The notes under the pieces: model-generated | What the model saw: the letters and a program-made list of their open reading frames with translations, nothing else | Database searches by the model: none | Told to the model about the DNA's origin: nothing | Part shown: positions 39,443 to 46,824 of the stretch, piece after piece | How positions within the stretch are numbered: position 1 is the stretch's first letter | Layout: each line of letters begins with the position of its first letter | Position numbers and translations under genes: made by a program | NCBI GenBank assembly: GCA_934565795.1 | Contig: CAKTIM010000012.1 | Span: 1-57,616, forward strand | Length of the DNA: 57,616 bases | Origin: an uncultured Oscillospiraceae bacterium | GTDB lineage: Bacteria > Bacillota > Clostridia > Oscillospirales > Oscillospiraceae | Direction of reading: 5' to 3'

Positions 39443-39760
39443 GTGAGTTCAATAAGGGAAAAGATCGGCACGATGACCCGAGAAAAGCGAAACAGCAAGA
39501 ACCTCACGCAAGAGGAACTGGCTGAGAAAGTGAATCTTTCAACTGGTATGATTGGACAAATCGAGCGTGGGGAAACCATGCCCAGCGTTGAAAGTCTGGA
39601 TGCAATCATTAAGGAATTGGGTATTGATCCTAGGTCTTTGTTTGGAAATATACCTCCGTCAAACACAGAATTAGCGGAATTATACATGATCGCTTGCCGA
39701 ATGAACCCGGATCAGCAGCATCTTTTACTCAAGATTGCTAGGGCGATTCGGGATGACTGA
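39443..39760 (+). CDS. Xre-family transcriptional regulator in the agr module, 105 aa
   Basis: One Cro/C1 helix-turn-helix fills residues 5-60: EKRNSKNLTQEELAEKVNLS, TGMIGQIERGETMPSVESLD, AIIKELGI. The C-terminal part (ELAELYMIACRMNPDQQHLL) is helical, as in SinR-like dimerisation domains. The start is GTG at 39443, since AGGGG precedes it by 5 bases; TTG at 39428 lacks a site. It lies between the agrBD and agrAC units. A palindrome over its own promoter suggests autoregulation. Confidence 0.88.
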   Translation: MSSIREKIGTMTREKRNSKNLTQEELAEKVNLSTGMIGQIERGETMPSVESLDAIIKELGIDPRSLFGNIPPSNTELAELYMIACRMNPDQQHLLLKIARAIRDD

Positions 39761-39784
39761 TGCTGAGTCTTTTGTGGTTCTGGC

Positions 39785-39814
39785 GCAAATGACACTTAAA
39801 GCTGCACAAACGGC
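39785..39814. promoter_or_regulatory. Candidate LytTR (AgrA) operator upstream of agrAC
   Basis: GCAAATGAC at 39785 and ACAAACGGC at 39806 are direct repeats with starts 21 bases apart. Both match the consensus ACAAACGAC at seven or eight of nine positions. The agrA -35 starts exactly 21 bases after the second repeat start, which places it on the same helix face. Confidence 0.68.
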
Positions 39815-39891
39815 AAAAACACCACCTTGAATGGACTTCTGAAATCTGTTAAAATAGATTCAGATACTATCCATTCTAAGGTGGTGTTTTT
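39815..39891 (+). repeat. Inverted repeat enclosing the agrA promoter and covering its RBS
   Basis: AAAAACACCACCTT (39815-39828) is complementary over all 14 bases to AAGGTGGTGTTTTT (39878-39891), and AATGGA pairs with TCCATT inside. The right arm contains the agrA ribosome binding site AAGGTGG. The left arm lies upstream of the promoter, so only transcripts from xre would form the stem. Confidence 0.8.
39827..39855 (+). promoter_or_regulatory. Promoter of agrAC
   Basis: TTGAAT at 39827-39832 and TAAAAT at 39850-39855 with a 17-base spacer, 36 bases upstream of the agrA GTG. Confidence 0.75.
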
Positions 39892-40587
39892 GTGGATAAG
39901 CTTCGATTGGGAATTTGTGATGATGAAACACAGGACTTGGCGCAAATCTTGGAAATGGTAAAGCGGTATGATGAAGACTGCTTGCTTCAAACTACTACCT
40001 TTCTCCATGCCAAAGACCTGCTATATGCAGCAAAGGCATCCGGCTTCGATATTACGATTTTGGATATCGAGATGGAACCACCTACTGGATTTGATGTGGC
40101 AAAGGAGCTGATTGCGATGCCCAATCCCCCTATTGTCATTTTTGCCACCAAAAGCAATGCCTACGCACTGAAGGGGTATGGGGTCGCAATACGGTATCTT
40201 CAAAAACCTGTTGCACAGGGAGATTTCTTTGAAGCAATGGATGCGGCCATTGCCGACGCAACAGCCCACCGCCTAACATTCCAAATTGATACAGCACTTG
40301 TCTCCGTACCTCTGCGGAACATCCAGTATATTGAAACATTCGGGCATTATGCCGTAGTGCATACAACAGATAAGGCGTATCGTTTTCGCAGTACCTTGAA
40401 GGAAGTGATATCTCGCCTCCCAAAAGGGTATTTTGCATCTCCTCACAAGAGCTATGTTGTAAACCTGGAACACATTCGTTCCGCAACTGCGTCAGAAATT
40501 ATGTTGGATTGTGGTGCAGTGGTTCCCATTGGTAGAAAACGGATGCAGGAATTTAATGACGCACTGTACCGTTTCCTTGGGAGGTAG
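39892..40587 (+). CDS. agrA: LytTR response regulator (AgrA-like), 231 aa
   Basis: The receiver domain covers residues 4-115: acidic pocket ICDDE, phospho-acceptor Asp58 in ITILDIEM, and conserved Thr/Ser-Lys in FATKSN and LQKPV. A LytTR DNA-binding domain spans 125-231: VPLRNIQYIETFGHYAVVHT, LPKGYFASPHKSYVVNLEHI, VPIGRKRM. LytTR proteins bind pairs of 9-bp direct repeats about 21 bp apart, exactly the pattern seen at 39295 and 39785. The start is GTG, with AAGGTGG upstream. It is followed 2 bases later by the kinase gene. Confidence 0.93.
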   Translation: MDKLRLGICDDETQDLAQILEMVKRYDEDCLLQTTTFLHAKDLLYAAKASGFDITILDIEMEPPTGFDVAKELIAMPNPPIVIFATKSNAYALKGYGVAIRYLQKPVAQGDFFEAMDAAIADATAHRLTFQIDTALVSVPLRNIQYIETFGHYAVVHTTDKAYRFRSTLKEVISRLPKGYFASPHKSYVVNLEHIRSATASEIMLDCGAVVPIGRKRMQEFNDALYRFLGR

Positions 40588-40589
40588 CC

Positions 40590-41900
40590 ATGTATATTAT
40601 TGCAGAACTTACCGGGGTCGTGACAGAAATGCTCCTTGCCCATATATATTTCAACGGATTTTTCACCAAAAGATCCCGTCCTTGGTGGGCAATGGGAAGT
40701 GCCTATATTGTTAGTGGAATCATTCTTGCGTTACTGTCCTTCGTGCCAAATGCTTCTTTTCTTCGATTGGCGTTCTATGCGATTGCACTCTTGCTGATTG
40801 CATATTCTTTTTTTAGTGCAAGCATCATTCAAGCAATATATGCAAGTATCAGTTACTGCTGCCTCTATGTATTAAATGAAATGCTGATTTTTGGCTTGTT
40901 TTCCTTATTCCATATTGATGCACAGACAATCATATCTTACGGTCAGACTCGTGCTATTTGCATTATTATCTCACATATGCTGCTATGGCTTTGCGTATTG
41001 ATCGTGCTGGCAATTACGAAACGCAAGAGGACAGCGATTACCTTACCATTTCTGCTCACCTTGACTCCCGGATATATTGCTGGAATTATTTTAGGTTTGT
41101 CTTTTTGCCAGCAGGTTCTTTCCGGAGATGAACGAATGTCTGTGCCTGTTTTGGTGTCCGCAATTGGTTTACTCTACTTAAATATTGTCATTATCCTGTA
41201 TGCGGAGCGCGCCAAAAGTGCTTCTGACCAAAAACTGCAAGCAGAACTGGCTGAGCATCATTATGCCATGCAGGAACAGTATTATACCCAACTCCGAAGC
41301 GAGCAGGAAGAAACCCGTGCTATGTTCCATGACATCAATAAATACATGCAGGCAATGCGTACCTTGGCGGCAGAAGGGAACGCAGTGGAAGTCAATCAGA
41401 TGATGGCTGAGACTCAGGAGCTATTTGACAGCCTTACTACGGTTGTTGATGTAGGAAACAGTGTTGTGAGTGTCATTCTGAATGAGTACCGGGAAATAAC
41501 AGAAGATGCCGATATTCCTTTTAACTTTGATGTTAGTGTTCCCCCAAACCTGGGGATTTCTGCGGTAGATCTTTATGTTTTATTGGGAAACACTTTGGAT
41601 AATGCCATAGAAGCCTGTCAGTCGCTGCCCATAGAGGAACGATACATACGCATTCAAATGCGGATCTATCACAATATTCTCTTTTACCAGATCGAGAATC
41701 CATACGCAGAAGGATATCTTCAGTGCAGCCGTGGGAAAAACCATGGTTACGGACTTCAAAATGTCCGAAAATGTGTTGAAAAGCATGATGGGCATATGTC
41801 CGTTTCTCAGAATGATAATAAGTTTATTTTGTCCATGAGGTTGAATGGCTGCGTTCCTATTGACTGTCAGCTTCTAGAAAATACTCACCTATCGGTATAA
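40590..41900 (+). CDS. agrC: GHKL sensor histidine kinase (AgrC-like), 436 aa
   Basis: Six or seven membrane helices lie in residues 1-203, as expected for AIP sensing. A coiled coil follows (AERAKSASDQKLQAELAEHH). The phosphorylation site is His247 in AMFHDINKYMQAMR. The GHKL ATPase has the N-box LYVLLGNTLDNAIEAC and G-box GKNHGYGLQNVRKC. It forms an operon with agrA (2-base gap, GGGAGG upstream). It probably binds the thiolactone made from AgrD and phosphorylates AgrA. Confidence 0.93.
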   Translation: MYIIAELTGVVTEMLLAHIYFNGFFTKRSRPWWAMGSAYIVSGIILALLSFVPNASFLRLAFYAIALLLIAYSFFSASIIQAIYASISYCCLYVLNEMLIFGLFSLFHIDAQTIISYGQTRAICIIISHMLLWLCVLIVLAITKRKRTAITLPFLLTLTPGYIAGIILGLSFCQQVLSGDERMSVPVLVSAIGLLYLNIVIILYAERAKSASDQKLQAELAEHHYAMQEQYYTQLRSEQEETRAMFHDINKYMQAMRTLAAEGNAVEVNQMMAETQELFDSLTTVVDVGNSVVSVILNEYREITEDADIPFNFDVSVPPNLGISAVDLYVLLGNTLDNAIEACQSLPIEERYIRIQMRIYHNILFYQIENPYAEGYLQCSRGKNHGYGLQNVRKCVEKHDGHMSVSQNDNKFILSMRLNGCVPIDCQLLENTHLSV

Positions 41901-41913
41901 TGGAATTTCAAAT

Positions 41914-41960
41914 GAGGTAGCATCAACACGATTGCCCGTTTTGATGCTACCTCTAAATTT
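41914..41960 (+). terminator. Terminator of agrAC
   Basis: GAGGTAGCATCAA pairs with TTGATGCTACCTC around a 14-base loop and is followed by TAAATTTTG. Confidence 0.88.
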
Positions 41961-42039
41961 TGTGGTATGAAAAACATCTTTCTTCAAGTCTAAAAGTTGC
42001 CAAAACCATAGTTTTGGGATTATATAAGTAAGGAAAAGA

Positions 42040-42095
42040 TACGATAGCAAGCACAGCAAGTGAGTACCCACTTGCGAAATTTGTTATTGGGCAAA
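42040..42095. other. Candidate origin of transfer (oriT)
   Basis: Just upstream of mobC, GCAAGTG (42056-42062) and CACTTGC (42069-42075) form an inverted repeat followed by a mixed tract. This is the usual position and form of the MobP relaxase nick region. The exact nick cannot be read from sequence. Confidence 0.55.
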
Positions 42096-42128
42096 TCCCA
42101 AACCCTTGAATGAAAACGGAGGCGGCAC

Positions 42129-42458
42129 ATGGCTAACCGAAAGCGAAACATTCAGATGAAATTCTATGTCACGGAGGACGAAAAACGGCTCATAGATGAA
42201 CGAATGAAGCTGCTGCCAACACAGCGGTACGGTGCCTACCTTCGCAAAATGGCAATCAACGGGTATATCATCTATACGGACACCGCAGATATCAAGGCGT
42301 TCACCAAAGAACTGTCCGCCATCGGCCGGAACATCAACCAGATCGCCAAGCGTGTCAACGCCGGAGGCCCTGCGTATCAGACCGACATGGACGAGATACG
42401 GGAAAGGTTGGACGAGATATGGGAGTTACAAAGACGCATCCTATCAAGTCAACACTGA
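42129..42458 (+). CDS. mobC: MobC relaxosome accessory protein, 109 aa
   Basis: A ribbon-helix-helix-like N-terminus (NIQMKFYVTEDEKRLIDERM) and the C-terminal motif ELSAIGRNINQIAKRVNAGG are characteristic of the MobC/bacterial mobilization family. The protein opens oriT and helps the relaxase bind. It overlaps mobA by 40 bases. GGAGGCGG precedes its ATG. Candidate oriT is immediately upstream. Confidence 0.92.
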   Translation: MANRKRNIQMKFYVTEDEKRLIDERMKLLPTQRYGAYLRKMAINGYIIYTDTADIKAFTKELSAIGRNINQIAKRVNAGGPAYQTDMDEIRERLDEIWELQRRILSSQH

Positions 42459-43738
42459 AAGCGGCCATCGACTATATCTGCAACCCGGAAAAGACGGATG
42501 GAAGGTTGCTTGTTTCTTCCTATGGCTGCTCCGCTGAAACCGCCGACATTGAATTTGCCTGGACGAGGCGGCACGCCATTGACAAGGGCGAGAATCTGGG
42601 CCGACACTTGATCCAAGCATTCGCTCCCGGAGAGGTAACGCCGGAGGAAGCCCATCAGATTGGGCTGGAACTTGCAAAGGAAATTCTGGGTGGGAAATAT
42701 GAGTTTGTCCTGACTACCCACATTGACCGTGGGCACATCCATAATCATGTGATTTGGAATGCTGTCAGCTTCACAGATCACAAGCACTATCACTCCAACA
42801 AGCGCAGCTACTATGAGATTCGCCGTACCTCTGACCGGCTCTGCAAGGAGCATGGCCTGTCCGTCATCGTTCCCGGGCAGGAGAAGGGCAAGAGCTACGT
42901 TGAGCATCAGGCCATACGGAACGGCACCAGCTATAAGGCAAAGCTGAAAGCCGCCATTGATCGGCTGCTCCCGGCCTGTGCAGACCTGGAAGATCTCCTC
43001 CGTAGATTGCAGGAGGAAGGGTACGAAATCCGGCGTGGGAAATACATCTCCTGTCGGGCCTCCAATCAGGAGCGGTTTACACGGCTGAAAACCCTGGGCG
43101 TTGATTACACGGAAGAAGCGCTCGCAGCCAGAATCGCGGGCCGCGCCCGTCCATCGAAGTGTCCCAAAGTGCGGGATAGCAGCATTCAGCGGATCGCCGT
43201 CATCCAGGGCAATCAAAGTCCTGGGCTGCAACACTGGGCGAGGCTCCAAAAGCTGAAAGAAGGTGCCAAAACCCTAAACTACCTGGCAGAGCATGGCATT
43301 GACAGCTATGAGGAGTTGGACAATAAACTTGCGGAACTGAACGCCGCCGTGGATGCTTCGCTTGCCGCCATCAAGACGGTAGAGGCGAGAATTGCGGAGC
43401 TGAATCTAATCGCCAAATACGCCGCCACCTACCGGAAGTGCCGCCCCATCTATACCAGCTACCGGAAGTCGGATGATAAGGAAAAATTCCTTCGTGGGCA
43501 TGAGAGTGAGATCATCCTTTTTGAGGCTGCTGCTCGGGAACTGAAACGGTTGGAGGCTGTCCCCCTGCCTGTTGCTGAAAATCTGGAAGCGGAGCTGTCG
43601 GAGCTGACTGCGCGGAAAGGTACTTTGTACGCGCAGTACACCGCCGCCAAACAGCAAGCGAAAGAGTATGATACCATCAAACGAAATCTGGACATTTTGC
43701 TCCCGCCGGAGCAGAGTATTACGCAAGAATTAGAATAA
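42419..43738 (+). CDS. mobA: MobP-type relaxase (MobA), 439 aa
   Basis: It nicks oriT and stays covalently bound to the transferred strand. Motif III is THIDRGHIHNHVIWNAVSF, with the metal-binding His residues. The probable catalytic Tyr is near the N-terminus (Tyr19 in AAIDYICN, or Tyr35). The N-terminal 200 residues are the relaxase domain. Residues 280-420 form coiled coils (ELDNKLAELNAAVDASLAAI). The length is typical of Tn1549-type elements. It starts inside mobC. Confidence 0.92.
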   Translation: MGVTKTHPIKSTLKAAIDYICNPEKTDGRLLVSSYGCSAETADIEFAWTRRHAIDKGENLGRHLIQAFAPGEVTPEEAHQIGLELAKEILGGKYEFVLTTHIDRGHIHNHVIWNAVSFTDHKHYHSNKRSYYEIRRTSDRLCKEHGLSVIVPGQEKGKSYVEHQAIRNGTSYKAKLKAAIDRLLPACADLEDLLRRLQEEGYEIRRGKYISCRASNQERFTRLKTLGVDYTEEALAARIAGRARPSKCPKVRDSSIQRIAVIQGNQSPGLQHWARLQKLKEGAKTLNYLAEHGIDSYEELDNKLAELNAAVDASLAAIKTVEARIAELNLIAKYAATYRKCRPIYTSYRKSDDKEKFLRGHESEIILFEAAARELKRLEAVPLPVAENLEAELSELTARKGTLYAQYTAAKQQAKEYDTIKRNLDILLPPEQSITQELE

Positions 43739-43755
43739 ACATAGGAGGATGCAAT

Positions 43756-44076
43756 ATGAACGAAAAGCCAGTCATCATCGTCACCGGGAAGGTGCCCAAT
43801 ATGCAGAGCTGGTATGAGGAAAAATGCAAACGTGCCCTGGAAGAACTGGCCCATTTGGCCGATACCCTCCACCGTCCGGGGGATACCCCTAACCGAGGCT
43901 GGGCAACCAAAGAGGAGGAAATCAAAACGCACCTATTCAACGCTGTTCGCCTGGTGCTGATCCTGGCGAACGTCTCCTGCGGCCAGCGGAAAAGCGTAGG
44001 CAGCGAGGACGTTGGGCGCATCGTGGATGAAGGATTCACTGGGTACGAAAAGATCTGGGAAAAGTTTGCGGAATAG
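43756..44076 (+). CDS. Conserved mobile-element protein of unknown function, 106 aa
   Basis: A small soluble protein (KPVIIVTGKVPNMQSWYEEK, then ALEELAHLADTLHRPGD) with no recognisable catalytic motif. It follows mobA by 17 bases with AGGAGG upstream, so it is co-transcribed with the mobilization genes. I have seen proteins of this type only in the context of clostridial integrative elements. A role in the relaxosome is possible but unproven. Confidence 0.65.
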   Translation: MNEKPVIIVTGKVPNMQSWYEEKCKRALEELAHLADTLHRPGDTPNRGWATKEEEIKTHLFNAVRLVLILANVSCGQRKSVGSEDVGRIVDEGFTGYEKIWEKFAE

Positions 44077-44147
44077 TCATCGTTCGCAGATTATTAGCGC
44101 CTCTTAAATCCACAGCTGTTATAATGGATTCCGGGAGGCGATATACC

Positions 44148-44480
44148 ATGACAAGAAAAGAAGCGGTCTTTCAGTTTTTCAGAAAAAGTATAGTACCTGT
44201 GGCCGGGGCGGCCCTGCTGGTCTGCATCTTCAAGTCTGCCTGTGTGAAGGATGGGGCGGTTGACTATCTGTGGCTCTGGATACTCTGCGGGCTGCCCTTC
44301 GGCCTCCATCGGATGTGGCTTTGGATTGCGCCGGGCGGCGGCTCTATGGGCGGCGGGGTTGCCATGTTTGCGCTGAACTTCATTATCGGCGGCATCATCG
44401 GCGGGGCTATCCTGGTCTGGCGGCTGATTGTTGCAATATGGTATGTACCGCTGACCGTATACCGGCTGATTGCAGGATAA
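44148..44480 (+). CDS. Small integral membrane protein of the element (DUF6050-like), 110 aa
   Basis: There are three hydrophobic helices (residues 16-32, 38-60 and 72-105), with a glycine-rich turn APGGGSMGGGVAMFALN. The start MTRKEAVFQFF follows GGGAGGCGA. It lies at the end of the mobilization operon and is followed by a terminator at 44687. It may help couple the relaxosome to the membrane. The function is not known. Confidence 0.65.
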   Translation: MTRKEAVFQFFRKSIVPVAGAALLVCIFKSACVKDGAVDYLWLWILCGLPFGLHRMWLWIAPGGGSMGGGVAMFALNFIIGGIIGGAILVWRLIVAIWYVPLTVYRLIAG

Positions 44481-44686
44481 TTTCCGCATTATGGAAATGT
44501 GGAAAACTGCCGCTCATGCAGATGGAAAAGGGATTTACTGGCCTATGGAAATGGCAAGCCCTTCCCACAGGCCAGCAAACACCTTTCCCACAGCTTCGCT
44601 ATTCTGGCAGTTTACGCACATTCCCACAACGCCTACTGCGGCTACCTATCCCTATCCGATCCTATCCCAAAGAATATGAAAAAAGC

Positions 44687-44734
44687 GGGCGTACAGCCAA
44701 TCGGACAAACCGAAAGGCTGTACGCCCATTTTAT
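44687..44734 (+). terminator. Terminator of the mob operon
   Basis: GGGCGTACAGCC (44687-44698) pairs perfectly with GGCTGTACGCCC (44716-44727), followed by ATTTTAT. Confidence 0.88.
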
Positions 44735-44757
44735 ATGTGACAGGAAATGTGTAAAAT

Positions 44758-44822
44758 AGGGCCTTTTCCTCCTGCGTACCAGTAGTCAGGCACACACATA
44801 AGGAATCATAAAGGCCCTTCTT
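44758..44822 (-). terminator. Possible terminator of the ArdA operon
   Basis: On the minus strand AAGGGCCTTT pairs with AAAGGCCCT, then ATTTTA. The loop is about 45 bases, so folding is less certain. Confidence 0.5.
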
Positions 44823-44842
44823 GAAAATACGGGTATAGAAGA

Positions 44843-45040
44843 TTATTCAGACGTTTTTCCACTCATATCCATACAGTTTTTTGCCCGCCTGGAACTGTAA
44901 TGCGGGCAGGACAGTTGTTCCACCCGGAAGCTCTGCTTGCAGCCGTGGGAACAGTTCCTACACAGGCTATGATACTGCCGTCTCCCGTTCCCGCCCAGGA
45001 AGAACGCCCATTCCAGATGCCATTTCTTACTTCGGCTCAT
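44843..45040 (-). CDS. Small Cys-rich zinc-finger-like protein, 65 aa
   Basis: MSRSKKWHLEWAFFLGGNGR then YHSLCRNCSHGCKQSFRVEQ and LSCPHYSSRRAKNC. Cys-x2-Cys-x3-Cys and a later Cys/His group suggest a zinc site. The start overlaps the stop of the upstream ArdA-like gene (ATGA) with GGGAGGAACG in front. Such small proteins occur at the end of antirestriction operons in Tn1549-type elements. The function is unknown. Confidence 0.65.
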   Translation of the reverse strand: MSRSKKWHLEWAFFLGGNGRRQYHSLCRNCSHGCKQSFRVEQLSCPHYSSRRAKNCMDMSGKTSE

Positions 45041-46812
45041 CGTTCCTCCCGTTCCGGTGCGTCCCGGCTGGGACCGTTTACCTTCGGCTGCTTGGCGCAC
45101 TCCTGCCGGGCCGTTTCCAATCTGTTCCGAATAGATGGCCGTTCCAAATCTCTGGGGTCAGCGGCCACCGCAAAGGCGCGGGTGCCGTTGCCCATGATAA
45201 GGAAACGCTGGTCATCGGAACGGTGATGGACACCGTAGCCCAAGGTCTCCATCTGCTTCTGGCTCAGAGCTGTTACACAGAAATATCCCCTGGGTGTCTG
45301 CACATGGCCTCCGGTCTCAAATTTGTCTGGGAGGTAAGCTTTCTCCTGGGCCTGCTCCGGCACAGGCAGCACCACCAGCTTGCCATTCCTGGGGACAAAC
45401 AGCTCCGGCGTTCGGAATTGCTCCGTGTATTTCTGGATCAGTTCCGGGGGCAGAGAGGCAAAGTCCTCCTCGCCCAGGCCGACCACCAGAAATGTGCCGG
45501 CTACAATATCATAAAGACTGCCGGTATCGTCCCGCAGACCACGGTTCAGGTCCATGCACATCAGCTTTCCCTCGTCATTGCAGACCAGGGCCACAGGGTC
45601 ATCATAGGGATAAATGGCCTGGACCGTTCCATCGACTTCCGCCTGCATGGATTTGTAGCCGGGGTCGATTTGTTTTACATAGGGCTCCTTCAGCGGCTCC
45701 ACCACTAGGACAGCCATTTTCTCCGGCTCTCCGCAGACAGCCTGGGCCTGTTCCGCAATATCCGCTGGGGTCTGCTCGTAGACTGCCGCCGCGGCGGCAT
45801 ATTCCCGTTCTGCCTTTTCCGCAAAGGCCAGCATTTCATCAATGTGGGATTTGTCAGGGTTTTCAAGCCCTTCCCGGACAGTATCTGGGTCAAAATCCAG
45901 CCATTCCTCGTAGCCGGTAGCCTCCTTGAATTTCTCCAATTCAGAGAGAAGATAATCAGTGGCTTTCTGTCCCAGAGCTTCCAGCTTTTCGCTGTAATCC
46001 ACAATTCGTCCCGCAAGAAGTTTCTCTTGGATATCCGCCAATGCGTTTTGCGCGTCGGGGAAGGCGGCGGCGTACTGGGCATCTTCCCGCCGAAAAAGAG
46101 CGTCCATGTCATAGGCAATGTCAGCGGCCCACGCCTCAATTTCCTCCTTGGAAAGATCTTCTTCGGGAACAGACATGACCCGGTACTCCTCTGGGATGTT
46201 TTCCGGGTTGCCATCGTAAACCTCCATGAAAGAATCCCCGGTATCCCGGACATAGCCGTAATCGGTGAACTGACCATCTTCGTCCAACGCCACATCTCGC
46301 CCATAGGCTTCATAATCGATGTAGTTTTCCAGATGGTCCGGTATCTGCATGACATCCAGTTCATTGATATAATACCTGCCCAGATCGTCATAGTCGGTGA
46401 TGTTCGGATTCACCTCATAGCAGTCCAGATTCTCTGTCAGGTTTATCATATCCTGCAGGCTGCCGCCGTGGTCACCCACCGACATTGCCGCCTGGAACTG
46501 TTCATATTCACGCTGGCTCATTTCATCCAGCTTGGAAGCAAGATAGTTCAGTTCATCCAGATTGACGTATTCACCCAGCTTGTCATACAGACCGTCCACA
46601 TAGCAGTCGTAGTCTGTAATGAACCATTCCTCATAGGCGTATCCAAAATCATCTTTCTGGCCGATGCCGATACTGTCCATGGCGGCCTTGATTTCTTCCG
46701 TTGTGGTGGGGAACTTCACCCATTCGCCTATCAGTTCGCCCTCATTGTATTTGCCGAGGTTCGTAATGAAAGCGGCAAAGGGATAATCCCGGTTATACTC
46801 ATATGTAGGCAT
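45037..46812 (-). CDS. ArdA-like antirestriction protein with DUF3846 and YodL-like domains, 591 aa
   Basis: Residues 1-170 look like ArdA, an acidic DNA mimic that inhibits type I restriction enzymes: AAFITNLGKYNEGELIGEWV, LNELNYLASKL-type segment and NPNITDYDDLGRYYINE. A helical linker (230-350) leads to a DUF3846 domain near 365-480 (VLVVEPLKEPYVKQID; NRGLRDDTGSLYDIVAGTFL) and a C-terminal domain with LGYGVHHRSDDQRFLIMGNG seen in YodL-containing element proteins. AAGGAGGCGG precedes the ATG. It lies 12 bases after its paralogue. Together they probably protect the element on entry into a new host. Confidence 0.85.
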   Translation of the reverse strand: MPTYEYNRDYPFAAFITNLGKYNEGELIGEWVKFPTTTEEIKAAMDSIGIGQKDDFGYAYEEWFITDYDCYVDGLYDKLGEYVNLDELNYLASKLDEMSQREYEQFQAAMSVGDHGGSLQDMINLTENLDCYEVNPNITDYDDLGRYYINELDVMQIPDHLENYIDYEAYGRDVALDEDGQFTDYGYVRDTGDSFMEVYDGNPENIPEEYRVMSVPEEDLSKEEIEAWAADIAYDMDALFRREDAQYAAAFPDAQNALADIQEKLLAGRIVDYSEKLEALGQKATDYLLSELEKFKEATGYEEWLDFDPDTVREGLENPDKSHIDEMLAFAEKAEREYAAAAAVYEQTPADIAEQAQAVCGEPEKMAVLVVEPLKEPYVKQIDPGYKSMQAEVDGTVQAIYPYDDPVALVCNDEGKLMCMDLNRGLRDDTGSLYDIVAGTFLVVGLGEEDFASLPPELIQKYTEQFRTPELFVPRNGKLVVLPVPEQAQEKAYLPDKFETGGHVQTPRGYFCVTALSQKQMETLGYGVHHRSDDQRFLIMGNGTRAFAVAADPRDLERPSIRNRLETARQECAKQPKVNGPSRDAPEREER

Positions 46813-46824
46813 CCTGCCGCCTCC

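Larger units (their letters stand above)
44481..44842. other. Intergenic region between convergent units
   Basis: Two hairpins ending the opposed transcripts are the only clear features. Open frames here lack start signals and have low-complexity translations. Confidence 0.6.

Noticed and set aside
44499..44759. Open frame of 86 codons overlapping the mob terminator
   Set aside because: It reads through a perfect terminator hairpin and has no ribosome binding site.
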